DNA of 64,000 bases from an uncultured Opitutia bacterium. GTDB taxonomy: Bacteria > Verrucomicrobiota > Verrucomicrobiia > Opitutales > Opitutaceae. Shown here piece by piece: positions 8,539 through 16,936 of the stretch. The stretch is taken from assembly GCA_903862955.1 (NCBI GenBank), contig CAIPAH010000022.1, positions 186,001 to 250,000 on the forward strand, written 5' to 3'. A program made the translations under genes and the position numbers. A model generated the notes under the pieces. It searched no databases, was not told the origin of the DNA, and saw only the letters and a program-made list of their open reading frames with translations. The first letter of the stretch is position 1; each line of letters starts with the position of its first letter.

Positions 8539-8562
8539 GGGGCAAGCACCCCATAAATCCAC

Positions 8563-11352
8563 CTAAATTCTCCGCTGCCGCCAGCGCAGGAGTGACAGCG
8601 CGACGAGTCCTGCCGGCAGCCAGCCGCCCATCGCGCCCGCTCCGTTGCCGTTTGGTCCGCCGCTCGTGCTGCTGCTTGTGGTCGTGCCGCCGGTCGTGGT
8701 GGTGCCGCCACCGGTGGAACCGCTGGTCGTGCCTTGGCGAAGCGTAAGCGTCGTCACCACCCCGGCCGGTGTCACCTTGCGGATTGAGTCATTGCCCGTG
8801 TCCGCCACCCAGAGATTGCCGCTGGCATCGATGGTCAGCGACCTTGGTTGGTTGAACATCGCGCCATAACCCGTGCCGTCTTGGTTGCCGCCGATGCCCG
8901 CCAGGCCGGCCAATGTGCTCACCACACCTGCCGGCGTGATCCGGCGGATCGTGCTGTTGCCGGTGTCCGCCACGTAGAGGTTGCCGGTCGCGTCGAGCAC
9001 CAGGCCATCCGGCTGATTGAACAGCGCCTGGCTCCCGGCGCCGTCATCGGAACCGCTCACGCCGGGCAGGCCGGCCAGCACCGTGACGACGCCGGCGGGG
9101 CTGATCTTGCGGATGACATTGTTGGACAGGTCTGCGACGTAGACATTCCCGGCCGCGTCAACCGCGAGGCCGGCGGGGTGATTGAAGAGCGCGGCGGTGC
9201 CCGTGCCGTCAGCGAAGCCCGGCACGCCGGCCGAGCCCGCGAGCGTGCTCACGACGCCGGCGGGCGTGATCTTGCGGATGGTCTGGCCCATGGCATCCGC
9301 CACGTAAAGGTTGCCGGCCACGTCGAGGGCGACGCCCACCGGAGATGAGAAGGTTGCTGCCGTTCCGGTGCCATCGGCATTGCCGCGCGCGGTGGCGGAC
9401 CCGGCAAACGTCGTGACGCTGCCGTCGGTCGCGACGCGCCGGATCATGGCGTTGGCGGTGTCGGCGACATAGATGACACCGCTGCTGGCCGCGGCGAGGC
9501 CGCCCGGCTGGTTGAACAACGCAGCCGCACCCGTGCCATTGCCGGCGCCGGCGGAGCCGCTGGTGCCGGCGAGGAGCGTGACGTCGCCCGCGGTGGTGAT
9601 CTTCTGGACGGTGTCGCCCGAGGAGTCGGTCACGAAGAGGCCGTCCGGCCCGACGAAACCAATGCCCGACGGATACGTGAAGAACGTGTTAGTGGTCACG
9701 GGCGGAGGTGGAGGCGGGGCTGTGCCCACGATGAGCACGGCGCCGGCGGAAGTGACGTTCCCCGCACTGTTGCTCACGAGCACGGTGTAAGTGCCGGCGT
9801 CACTCGTCACCGCGGAGGCAATGGTGTAGGCAGCGGTGGTGGCGCCGGGGATCGCCACCCCGGTCTTGCTCCACTGGTAAGTGGGCGCCGGATTGCCGCT
9901 GGCCGCCACCGTGAAGGTGACCGAGTTGCCCGCGGTGACCGTCTGGCTGGTAGGCTGCGTCGAGATCGTGGGCGCGGTGTTCGGCGGCGGCGGCGCCTGC
10001 ACGGTCAGCGTGGTGCCATTCGAGGTGACGCTGCCGGCGACGTTGGTGGCGACGGCGGTGTAGGTGCCCGCATCGCCGGCGGCGGCGGAAGCGATCGTGA
10101 AAGTGGCGCCGGTCGCGCCGCTGAGCGCCGCGCCGTTCTTGTTCCACTGGTACGTCGGCGCGGGCGTGCCGCTGGCGGCCACGACAAACGTGACCGAGCC
10201 GCCGGTGGTGACGGTTTGGCCGACGGGCTGCGTCGTGATGACCGGCGCGACGTTGGTCGGCGGCGCTGCCTGCACGGTCAACGTGGCGCCGGCCGAGGTG
10301 GCCGAGCCCACGGAGTTGGTGGCCACCACCGTGTAGGTGCCGGCATCGCCGGCGGCCGTGGACGCAATCGTGTAGGAGGAACCGGTCGCGCCGCTGATGG
10401 CCACGCCGCCCTTGTTCCACTGATAGGTCGGGGCCGGATTGCCACTCGCCGAGGCCGTGAAGGTGGCTGGATTGCCGGCGGTGACCGTCTGGCTGGACGG
10501 CTGCGTGGTGAATGACGGCGCGGTGTTGGGCGGAGGCGCCGCCTGCACGGTGAGCGTGGCGCCGTTCGAGGTGGCGGTGCCAGCGACGTTGGTGGCGACG
10601 GCGGTGTAGGTGCCCGCGTCACCCGCCGCGGCGGCGGCGATCGTGTAGGTGGAACTCGTCGCGCCCGCGATGGCCGCGCCGTCCTTGTTCCATTGGAACG
10701 TCGGCGTGGGATTGCCGCTGGCGGCCACCGTGAAGGTCACCGCGCTGCCGGCGGTGACCGTCTGGCTGGACGGCTGCGTGGTGATGCTGGGCGCGGTGTT
10801 GGTCACCCCGCTGCTGATGGTGAACGTCACCGTGATCTTCGCGCTGTTTCCGCCTGTGCCATTCAGACTGTCCCAGGCCGTGACCGTGCAGGCCGTCGTG
10901 CCGGCGGTCGTGGGCGTGCCGGAGATGGTCATTTTGTAGGGTGCGACAACGTTCACCGGGTTGCCGCCGGCGACGCTGAGCCCAGCCGGAAGCGGCGTGG
11001 TACTCTTGACGCTCCACGACTTCGGGTTGCCCGGAGCGCCGCTGACGGAGATGCCGATGCTGAGGGCCGTGCCGGTTGTGCCGGTGACCGTGAAGGTGGA
11101 GTTCGCCGCGCCGCTGGTCGGCGTGGCGGGGCTGACGTTGAAAACCGTCGCGCCGGCCACGGAGTTGTAGGCGCCCATGGCGGCGGCCACCGCCGTGGAA
11201 CGCAGGATCATCGGCGCGCGCTCCACAAACACGTCACCGATTTGTTCCAGTGCCCGGAGCACCGGGGCCGGAGTGCGTTGCAGCAACAGGACGAGCAATC
11301 CCGTGGGAAATTGGAGCCAGCGCAAACGAATGGAGATAGCGGATGGATTCAT
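8563..11352 (-). CDS. Surface protein: four Ig-like repeats plus NHL beta-propeller, sorting-like C-tail (929 aa)
   Basis: The N-terminus has an unusual leader ([22 protein letters not shown], then a second hydrophobic stretch up to SVAGATVF) instead of a normal signal peptide. A putative Ig (He_PIG-like) region covers about 72-185. Four tandem Ig-like repeats of about 88-90 aa follow (each with ITTQPxSQTVTAG, PTYQWNK and [11 protein letters not shown]), then about six NHL repeats ([19 protein letters not shown]) forming a propeller. A Gly/Thr/Ser-rich linker leads to [20 protein letters not shown], a hydrophobic plus Arg-rich tail like PEP-CTERM-type sorting signals. It is probably anchored in or released through the outer membrane and mediates adhesion or binding. 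It starts 51 bp after the DUF4266 gene. Confidence 0.8.
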   Translation of the reverse strand: MNPSAISIRLRWLQFPTGLLVLLLQRTPAPVLRALEQIGDVFVERAPMILRSTAVAAAMGAYNSVAGATVFNVSPATPTSGAANSTFTVTGTTGTALSIGISVSGAPGNPKSWSVKSTTPLPAGLSVAGGNPVNVVAPYKMTISGTPTTAGTTACTVTAWDSLNGTGGNSAKITVTFTISSGVTNTAPSITTQPSSQTVTAGSAVTFTVAASGNPTPTFQWNKDGAAIAGATSSTYTIAAAAAGDAGTYTAVATNVAGTATSNGATLTVQAAPPPNTAPSFTTQPSSQTVTAGNPATFTASASGNPAPTYQWNKGGVAISGATGSSYTIASTAAGDAGTYTVVATNSVGSATSAGATLTVQAAPPTNVAPVITTQPVGQTVTTGGSVTFVVAASGTPAPTYQWNKNGAALSGATGATFTIASAAAGDAGTYTAVATNVAGSVTSNGTTLTVQAPPPPNTAPTISTQPTSQTVTAGNSVTFTVAASGNPAPTYQWSKTGVAIPGATTAAYTIASAVTSDAGTYTVLVSNSAGNVTSAGAVLIVGTAPPPPPPVTTNTFFTYPSGIGFVGPDGLFVTDSSGDTVQKITTAGDVTLLAGTSGSAGAGNGTGAAALFNQPGGLAAASSGVIYVADTANAMIRRVATDGSVTTFAGSATARGNADGTGTAATFSSPVGVALDVAGNLYVADAMGQTIRKITPAGVVSTLAGSAGVPGFADGTGTAALFNHPAGLAVDAAGNVYVADLSNNVIRKISPAGVVTVLAGLPGVSGSDDGAGSQALFNQPDGLVLDATGNLYVADTGNSTIRRITPAGVVSTLAGLAGIGGNQDGTGYGAMFNQPRSLTIDASGNLWVADTGNDSIRKVTPAGVVTTLTLRQGTTSGSTGGGTTTTGGTTTSSSTSGGPNGNGAGAMGGWLPAGLVALSLLRWRQRRI

Positions 11353-11403
11353 GGGGACACGGCGGAGCCGTCGCTAAATTTCGGGGGGGGATCGAACGTG
11401 GGA

Positions 11404-11625
11404 TCAGTTGCAGCCGCAGCCACTGCCGCCGACGCCGCGGCCGCCGGTGGCCGCTTCGCAGGAGAAGTAGATGTGCTCGAACATGGCGTTGTGCAGCGGA
11501 TCACGGTCCGGACGCATGGTGGCGTCGGCCAGCGTGGCGCGTTCCCAGGGCTGCACCGTGGTGCAACCCGCCAAAAGCGTGAACAGCGCGGCCAGGGCCA
11601 GCGCGAAGCGAAGACGGGTCTTCAT
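11404..11625 (-). CDS. DUF4266 small lipoprotein with GCGCN C-terminus (73 aa)
   Basis: Tiny lipoprotein: lipobox LLAGC with the acylated Cys at 21, then TVQPWERATLADATM and DPLHNAMFEHIYFSCEAA, and a glycine-rich tail ending GVGGSGCGCN. This matches my recollection of the DUF4266 family (CTTVxPWE start, EHIYFSxE, C-terminal CGC). The two C-terminal cysteines plus one internal Cys suggest metal or disulfide chemistry. The start ATG overlaps the stop of the TlpA-like gene (ATGA), so translation is coupled. It is the last gene of the DUF3570-ApbE-TlpA operon. Function is unknown. Confidence 0.85.
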   Translation of the reverse strand: MKTRLRFALALAALFTLLAGCTTVQPWERATLADATMRPDRDPLHNAMFEHIYFSCEAATGGRGVGGSGCGCN

Positions 11626-12122
11626 GATTTTTCCTCCAGCAGGCGGTTGATTTCATCGCGCAGGGCCTTGACGGTGGACTCGCCGTGGTAGCCGCTGTGC
11701 ACCGATCGCACGATTCCGTGGCGGTCGAGGAGATAGGAGGTCGGCATCGCGGGCACGCGGACCTCCGAAATGAGCTTCTGCTTGCCATCGCGCACGGTCG
11801 GGAAGGCCGGCTTGAATCGCTCGATGAACTGCTCATACGGCGCGGCGGTCTGGTCGACGCTCACGGCAAGCAGGACGAATCCGCGCGGGGCGAACTCGCG
11901 CTGGATTTCCGTGTAGGCGGGAAAAGAGGCTTTGCAGGGCGCGCACCACGTCGCCCAGAAATCGATGAGGACGACGTGTCCGGCCGTGTCGGGCAGCGTG
12001 CCTTCGAGTCCGTGGCCAGTCAGCGCCGGGAAGGGCTGGCCGGATTTGACCTGACCCGACGCCGAGCAGGCCAGGGCAAGGCCAAGGACGAGGGCGGGAA
12101 TGAATTTATTGGGGAACGACAT
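11622..12122 (-). CDS. TlpA/ResA-like periplasmic thioredoxin (166 aa)
   Basis: Extracytoplasmic thiol-disulfide protein. A signal peptide (FIPALVLGLALACSASG) precedes a redoxin domain with active site FWATWCAPCK, a cis-Pro region VPAMPTSYLLD and a C-terminal helix. The ATG at 12122 (MSFPNKF) is chosen because it places the signal peptide at the N-terminus; it overlaps the end of apbE by 17 bp. In this operon it could keep the cysteines of the DUF4266 lipoprotein reduced, which is inference from adjacency and the CGC tail. Confidence 0.88.
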   Translation of the reverse strand: MSFPNKFIPALVLGLALACSASGQVKSGQPFPALTGHGLEGTLPDTAGHVVLIDFWATWCAPCKASFPAYTEIQREFAPRGFVLLAVSVDQTAAPYEQFIERFKPAFPTVRDGKQKLISEVRVPAMPTSYLLDRHGIVRSVHSGYHGESTVKALRDEINRLLEEKS

Positions 12123-13074
12123 AATTGAAAAATCCGCGGGTTTGGTGCCGCGCACCGTCGGCGACAATGCAGGCCTCGGCGCCCATGGAGGCTTGGACGA
12201 AAGTGATGCCCTCGGCCGGCGGCAGGATGAAAGCCGTGGTGGACAGCACGCCGGCCTGCAGGCAGGTCGGGGCGATCACCGTGACCTGGCGGGCGCCGTG
12301 CGCGACCGGGCGGCCCGTGCGCGGGTCGATGATGTGGCCGTAGCGAATGCCATCGATCGTGAAGCCACGACGGTAGTCTCCCGACGAGGCGACGCCACGA
12401 TCCTTGATCGCCATGCTTCCCCAGCAGGCGGCGCCCGGTCGCGCCGGATCCTCCAAGCCGATATGCCAGCCGGGCTTGCCCGGCGCCGTGCCCAACGCGC
12501 GCAGGTCGTGGCCAAAATCCACCAACACGCGGGTGAGACCGTGCTCGCGGGCGATCTCCGCCACCATGTCGACCGCGTATTCCTTGCCCCACCCGCCCAG
12601 ATCCAGAGCCATGCCTGGTTCCGGAAGCCGCACCCGACCGCGCTCGCGCTGCACGCGCGGCCAGCCCACGAGGCGGCGCGCCACCGCGATTTCCGCGGCC
12701 GACGGAATGCGCGGCACCGGCGCACGGTAGTCCCACAGCCGTATCAGTGGGAGCGCAGTGATGTCGAGCAGCCCCTGCGTGAGGGAATAAATCGAACCGC
12801 TCAGGTCGAGCATGCGCTCCATTTCCTCGTCGATCGCCACCCAGCCGTGGCCGGCCGCGGCGTTGATGCGGCTGATCAGGCTCCCGGGCCGGAAGCGCGA
12901 GTATTTCGCCTCAAAGGTCGCAACCCACGCCTGGGCCGCCTGCTCGAACGCCCGCCCAATCCGCGCGTCCTCGCTGGCATATTGCACCAGGCACTCCGTG
13001 CCGAGTGCCGCCCACCGCAGTGCATGCAGGGGCGCGGCGGGCGCGGGAGGCAGGAGCGTGGTGGAATCAGCCAT
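12106..13074 (-). CDS. apbE: FAD:protein FMN transferase (ApbE family, 322 aa)
   Basis: Mg-dependent flavin transferase that attaches FMN from FAD to Thr/Ser of extracytoplasmic target proteins. Family segments are visible: ALGTECLVQ near the start, FSRFRPGSLISRINAA-like KYSRFRPGSLISRINAA, ALDLGGWGKEYAVD (the GxxxKG equivalent) and GYGHIIDPRTGRPV-like RYGHIIDPRTGRPV. The start at 13074 (MADSTTLLPP) follows the DUF3570 stop by 10 bp. No signal peptide or lipobox is evident, which is unusual for secreted ApbE. No standard flavinylation-target domain is encoded nearby, so the operon partners are candidates. Confidence 0.88.
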   Translation of the reverse strand: MADSTTLLPPAPAAPLHALRWAALGTECLVQYASEDARIGRAFEQAAQAWVATFEAKYSRFRPGSLISRINAAAGHGWVAIDEEMERMLDLSGSIYSLTQGLLDITALPLIRLWDYRAPVPRIPSAAEIAVARRLVGWPRVQRERGRVRLPEPGMALDLGGWGKEYAVDMVAEIAREHGLTRVLVDFGHDLRALGTAPGKPGWHIGLEDPARPGAACWGSMAIKDRGVASSGDYRRGFTIDGIRYGHIIDPRTGRPVAHGARQVTVIAPTCLQAGVLSTTAFILPPAEGITFVQASMGAEACIVADGARHQTRGFFNYVVPQ

Positions 13075-13084
13075 GGCCGGCGAA

Positions 13085-14272
13085 TCAGTGGATGAGCTTG
13101 AAACCGAAGGTGAAGACGTTCGCCGCGAAGAAAGCGCTCTGGGGCGTGACATGGTCGAGGCCACGCGAGCCGTAGCGGTCATACGCGGCATTCACTTCCA
13201 GCCAACGCCGGACCTGCCACACGACCTTCAAGCCTGCGTCCACGGTCCGCATATACGAGAGGCGGTAGTCCGACGAATAATACGGCGCCCGCCCCGTGCC
13301 CGTTTCGCCGAGCGGCCCGTAGCTGGTGACGATGCCGGCCTTGTCCAGGTCGACGTAATAGAAATCCGCCGCGGTCTGCCGGTAGTAGCGAACGAAAGGC
13401 TGGAGGGTCACATGTTCGCCGAGCTTCTGCAGCCAGAGCACGGAGAACGTGTTGCTGTTGATGCCAAAACTATCGTGGTAGTAGCGATAGGACGCCTCCA
13501 CGGCGCCATGCCAGGCGTCAACGTTGCGGTTCAGCCCGAGGAACAGGCTCCCCTTGTTCCGTTCCATCGGCCGGTTCTCGGGCACCGTGTAGTAAGTGCC
13601 CGGGTCGAGATCCAGCAGCGTGGTGGAGACGATCTTGTAGGGATCACTCATGTAGCCGCGCGCCTGCCCGAGGGAGACATTTGCGGTCACGCTGGTGTTG
13701 GCGTCGATCAGTTGGTTGACGCCCACGAGGAAGTCGTTGCTCCGCTTGGGGCGCGTGACCGTCCAGCCGAGCTTCTCCTCGTTGATCCGGTCGTCAGCGC
13801 GGCCGTAGCCCAGCAGCAGGCTCGTGTTCTTCTGGTTGAAATCGATGACGCCGTTTAGCGACCAGCCGTTGGAAAAATAATCGCTCTCGCGGCTGGTGGC
13901 GAAGCCGAGGCTCAGGCTCACACGCTCGAACTGTTGAGTGAGGTCGGCGTTCCATGCCTTGCGCCGGTCATGCATCGTGGCCAGCGGGACCTGCCCGCCC
14001 GGCACCGGCGCCTTCTCGCCGGTCGGCGTGGCGCCGGCGATCGAATCGATCAAGCCCATCACCTTCACGTGCAGGGCCGTCGTCGGATCCGAATCAAGCT
14101 GAAGATAATTCGTGTCCACACGGATCCGGTTGTCCGACTCCTGGAACGACTGGTCCTTCCAAGCCAGCGTATCCTCGGCGCGCGCGGCGCGCGGCGCGAC
14201 CAACATCAGGACGAGGCCGAGCATCAATCCGGGGGCGCATTCCGGCCGGGGAAAAGTGAAGCGGGGGGACAT
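13085..14272 (-). CDS. DUF3570 outer-membrane beta-barrel-like protein (395 aa)
   Basis: A signal peptide (MLGLVLMLVAPRAARAE) is followed by alternating amphipathic strands rich in Tyr and Arg with turns every 10-14 residues, ending VFTFGFKLIH, as for an outer-membrane barrel. The early segment VDTNYLQLDSDPTTALHVKVMGLIDSIAGATPTG is typical of DUF3570 as I know it. It is the first gene of the operon with apbE, tlpA-like and the DUF4266 gene; about 300 bp separates it from the divergent lipoprotein gene. The role is unknown; passage of a substrate or display of a redox centre at the outer membrane is a guess. Confidence 0.8.
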   Translation of the reverse strand: MSPRFTFPRPECAPGLMLGLVLMLVAPRAARAEDTLAWKDQSFQESDNRIRVDTNYLQLDSDPTTALHVKVMGLIDSIAGATPTGEKAPVPGGQVPLATMHDRRKAWNADLTQQFERVSLSLGFATSRESDYFSNGWSLNGVIDFNQKNTSLLLGYGRADDRINEEKLGWTVTRPKRSNDFLVGVNQLIDANTSVTANVSLGQARGYMSDPYKIVSTTLLDLDPGTYYTVPENRPMERNKGSLFLGLNRNVDAWHGAVEASYRYYHDSFGINSNTFSVLWLQKLGEHVTLQPFVRYYRQTAADFYYVDLDKAGIVTSYGPLGETGTGRAPYYSSDYRLSYMRTVDAGLKVVWQVRRWLEVNAAYDRYGSRGLDHVTPQSAFFAANVFTFGFKLIH

Positions 14273-14580
14273 CGGGGGCGAGGCTCGTGCTCAGACGTTC
14301 GACCGCAAGATTAGTTCGCGCGTTTTCCGTCAAAACCGTTTGAAAATTATTCGGCGTGTCTGCGGCGCGCAAACGGGCGCGGTTTTGTGACACTTTTTTT
14401 GCAAGAATCGCCGCGGCCGCGCTGTGAGAACGAAGGTGACCTGCTGACTCGAGTCGACACGACCCACCCGCCCCACAGCACTGGAGTTCTCTCCGTGCCC
14501 GGATTTCGACGTTGTTATGCGCGCCGAGTCCGCCCACGAAGCACAGTCCGCAACCTGCCCGCTTCAACGCCCACTCCCCC
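14273..14580. promoter_or_regulatory. Divergent intergenic region with AT-rich core
   Basis: These 308 bp separate the DUF3570 operon and the lipoprotein gene at 14581, which read away from each other. The section around 14310-14405 is AT-rich for this genome (gtttgaaaattattcg; gacactttttttgc) and is the likely site of promoters for both sides. I see no clear paired -35/-10, operator or riboswitch, and no convincing small gene. Confidence 0.4.
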
Positions 14581-15240
14581 ATGCTTTCTCTTCGTTCCAT
14601 TATTTCCCGGCGCTTGCTCCCGGTCGCCGGCCTGTTCCTCGCCGCCTGCGCCTCCACGAAGCTCACTGACAGCTGGAAGGCGCCCGAGGCGGGCACCATC
14701 CACTTCACCAAGATCCTCGTGATGGCCGTGGCACCCGTCGACTCACTGCGTCATCCCGCCGAGGACGCGATGCGGGCCCAGATCAAGACCGTCCCGGTCG
14801 TCACCAGCTATGAGCTGCTGCCCAAGGCCGAGGATGGCTCCGATCCCGTCAAGCTGGCCGCGGCGATCAAGGCCGCGGGCGTGGACGGCATCATCGTGAT
14901 GCGGATGGTGTCATCGGACTCCGAGGTGAGCTACACGACCGGCGGCATGATGCCGTCGTATTACACGTCGTTTAACAGCTACTACGGTTACAACTTCCGG
15001 GGCTACCATAACTACTACAACAACCGCTACGCGGCCCAGGCGGCGTTCTACTACGACCCGCCGAAAATGTATGTCGACCGGATCATCGGCATCGAGACGA
15101 ACATCTACAATGCCCGCGACCAGGCGCTCATCTGGACCGGGATCACGAAGTCCACGAACCCGAAGGGGGTCGACCAGCTCATCGCCGAGGTGGCCGGCGT
15201 CGTGCGCAGCAAGCTCCGCAGCCAGGGGCTGATCAAGTAA
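14581..15240 (+). CDS. Lipoprotein, DUF4136-like (219 aa)
   Basis: The chosen ATG gives an Arg-containing signal and lipobox (LFLAACAS), so a membrane lipoprotein is predicted. The mature part starts STKLTDSWKAPEAG, then ILVMAVAPVDSLRHPAEDAM, a GVDGIIVMRMV strand, a tyrosine/asparagine-rich segment (YYTSFNSYYGYNFRGYHNYY) and ALIWTGITKSTNP. This is the outline of DUF4136-type lipoproteins. The aromatic stretch is unusual and may be surface-exposed. The ORF track's earlier start would hide the lipobox. No functional partner is evident. Confidence 0.75.
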   Translation: MLSLRSIISRRLLPVAGLFLAACASTKLTDSWKAPEAGTIHFTKILVMAVAPVDSLRHPAEDAMRAQIKTVPVVTSYELLPKAEDGSDPVKLAAAIKAAGVDGIIVMRMVSSDSEVSYTTGGMMPSYYTSFNSYYGYNFRGYHNYYNNRYAAQAAFYYDPPKMYVDRIIGIETNIYNARDQALIWTGITKSTNPKGVDQLIAEVAGVVRSKLRSQGLIK

Positions 15241-15255
15241 GCGGGGCCATCAACG

Positions 15256-15343
15256 TGGTGCCCGGGGTGGGGGTCGAACCCACATGCCTTTAGAGGGCGA
15301 CGGATTTTGAGTCCGTTGCGTCTGCCAATTCCGCCACCCGGGC
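15256..15343 (-). tRNA. tRNA-Leu, anticodon CAA
   Basis: Read on the minus strand the gene starts GCCCGGGTGGCGGAATTGGC and pairs its first seven bases with CCCGGGC before the discriminator A. The anticodon loop is CTCAAAA (anticodon CAA, decoding UUG). There is a long variable arm as in class II tRNAs, the T-loop GGTTCGAACCC type is present (seen as gtcgaaccc), and the 3' CCA is encoded. The total is 88 nt with CCA. Confidence 0.97.
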
Positions 15344-15466
15344 GCACTGCGTGGAGTGCGGAAGCTAGGTCCGCCGTCGGTGGTGTAAACTGCATTTTTC
15401 CCCGGCGGGAGGCCGCGCCCCGTGGCCGGGCTTGTCAGCCGCCGGCCGTCCCGCTCACCCTCCGCC

Positions 15467-16222
15467 ATGCCCGACTTCCGCGCCTTCTGCGCCCCGCCGA
15501 CCGCCGAGCCGTCCGAGCTCACGCTCAGCCCGGAGGAGTCGCATCATCTCGTCGTCGTGAATCGCGCGCGCCTCGGTGACACCGTTGTCGCGTTCGACGG
15601 GCGCGGCACCGAGTGGATCTGCGAGCTGGCCGGCGACCGCAAGAACGCCGCGGTCCTGAAGGTGCGCTTCCGCCAAAAGGCCCGGCCGCTCGCGTTCGAA
15701 ATCACGCTCGGGCAGGCGCTGCCCAAGGGCCCGGCGATGGATGCCATCGTGCGCAAGGCCACCGAGATCGGCGCCGCGCACATCGCCCCGCTCGAGAGCG
15801 AGCGCACGCAGGTTCATCTCGATGAAGGCCGCTCCGACAAGAAGATCGAAAAATGGCAGACCGCGGCGCTGGAGGCCGCCAAGCAGTGCGGCAACCCGTT
15901 CCTGCCGGACATCGCCCCCGTGCAGTCGGCCTCGGCCTTCATGGAAGCCGCGCGCGGCTACGATTTGAAACTCATCGCGAGCCTGCAGCCCGGCGCGAAG
16001 TCGCTGAAGACGGTGCTCGCCGCCTTTCAAGCGGCGTCGGGCCGGCCGCCGAAGAAAGTTGTCTGGCTCGTGGGACCCGAGGGCGATTTCACGCCGGCCG
16101 AGTTGAGCCTGGCCAAGTCCAGCGGCTTCGAACCGATCACGCTCGGCCCGCTCGTGCTGCGCTGCGAAACCGCCGCCATCTACGCGCTCAGCGTGCTGAG
16201 CTACGAACTCCAGAACAGTTGA
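15467..16222 (+). CDS. rsmE: 16S rRNA (uracil-1498-N3)-methyltransferase
   Basis: SPOUT-family enzyme that methylates U1498 of 16S rRNA. The N-terminal PUA-like part holds EESHHLVVVNRARLGDTV and FDGRGTEW. The SPOUT knot follows: GQALPKGPAMDAIVRKATEIG, ESERTQVH, EAAKQCGNPFLP, WLVGPEGDFTPAEL and ITLGPLVLRCETAAIYAL. The last three are the classic RsmE motifs. The ATG at 15467 (MPDFRAFC, 251 aa) is chosen over the listed start. The end abuts a CGCAAAG-type palindrome shared with the convergent lipoyl gene. Confidence 0.95.
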   Translation: MPDFRAFCAPPTAEPSELTLSPEESHHLVVVNRARLGDTVVAFDGRGTEWICELAGDRKNAAVLKVRFRQKARPLAFEITLGQALPKGPAMDAIVRKATEIGAAHIAPLESERTQVHLDEGRSDKKIEKWQTAALEAAKQCGNPFLPDIAPVQSASAFMEAARGYDLKLIASLQPGAKSLKTVLAAFQAASGRPPKKVVWLVGPEGDFTPAELSLAKSSGFEPITLGPLVLRCETAAIYALSVLSYELQNS

Positions 16223-16290
16223 TCACGCAAAGGCGCTAAGCCGCAGAGATCGGACTCCAGAAAGATGGAATCTTTGCGCCTTTGCGTGAC
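16223..16290. repeat. CGCAAAG-word inverted repeat between convergent genes
   Basis: The left arm (16223-16247, tcacgcaaaggcgctaagcc) and right arm (16271-16290, tctttgcgcctttgcgtgac) are imperfect reverse complements. It lies between rsmE and the lipoyl-domain gene, close to both stop codons, and probably folds as a shared terminator. The same words recur at 51014-51084. Confidence 0.75.
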
Positions 16291-16295
16291 AAAAA

Positions 16296-16769
16296 TCAGC
16301 TCTTCCGCGACGCGAGATACCGCTGCACATCGTCACCTGAAACGCGATTGCCGGGGCCGGTGGCCTCGATGTCCGTGATCTTCGCCGGGTCGAGGCCGGC
16401 TTCCTGGGCCAGCTTCGTCGCGCGCGGCGTCCACACCACGGCCACAGCCGGCTTGGCCGCGGGCGCGGCCGCCGGGAACGGCGTGGCGGTCTTGGTCGAA
16501 CGGAGGTGCTTCATGCTCTCGTCGGACGTCTCGATCTGCACAAACGGGTCGCCGGAGTTCATCGTGGCGCCTGGCTTGCCGATGACGGCGTGGATCACGC
16601 CGTCGCAGGGACTCTCGAATTCAAACGCGGACTTGTCGCTCTCCAGGTCCGCGAGGCGCTGGCCCTTCGTGACGCGGTCGCCCGGCTGGACTTTGATGAC
16701 GATGACGTTGAGTTCGCTGACGGTCGCGCCCATCGAGGGCACGGGAACGTCGATAAGGAAGGTTTCCAT
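16296..16769 (-). CDS. Stand-alone lipoyl domain plus E3-binding domain, no acyltransferase domain (157 aa)
   Basis: Residues 1-80 form a biotinyl/lipoyl carrier domain with the acceptor lysine in DLESDKSAFEFESP. A Pro/Ala linker leads to a peripheral-subunit-binding domain at about 112-155 (TPRATKLAQEAGLDPAKITDIEATGPGNRV, VSGDDVQRYLA). Complete E2 enzymes of 2-oxoacid dehydrogenases would continue with a catalytic domain of about 230 residues, but here the stop comes right after the binding domain. It could be an accessory lipoyl shuttle or E3-binding subunit, or a truncated E2. No E1 or E3 gene is in the window. METFLIDVPVPSMG is a normal lipoyl-domain start. Confidence 0.85.
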   Translation of the reverse strand: METFLIDVPVPSMGATVSELNVIVIKVQPGDRVTKGQRLADLESDKSAFEFESPCDGVIHAVIGKPGATMNSGDPFVQIETSDESMKHLRSTKTATPFPAAAPAAKPAVAVVWTPRATKLAQEAGLDPAKITDIEATGPGNRVSGDDVQRYLASRKS

Positions 16770-16838
16770 GGCAGTTTTTGTGCCCGAAGTGTGGGCGCCA
16801 CGCCGCCTTGGTCAAGGTAGGGCGCGTTCCATCCTGAA

Positions 16839-16933
16839 TTGCCCACGAATCACACGGACGACACGGAACAAATCTCTCCAAGCTGGTCTCGCGAACCCAT
16901 CTTTTGTGTGTGTTCCGTGTGATCCGTGGGCAA
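16839..16933. repeat. ACACGGA-word inverted repeat downstream of kdsA
   Basis: The left arm 16839-16870 (ttgcccacgaatcacacgga) and the right arm ending at 16933 (tgttccgtgtgatccgtggg) are imperfect reverse complements with one word missing on the right. The element fills most of the gap between kdsA and the lipoyl-domain gene. It is of the same family as 21138-21233. Confidence 0.75.
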
Positions 16934-16936
16934 CAA

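Noticed and set aside
9700-10800. Regular repeats of about 270 bp that might suggest a repeat array
   Set aside because: They are the coding sequence of four tandem Ig-like domains; spacing and protein phase explain them, and no CRISPR-type short repeats exist.
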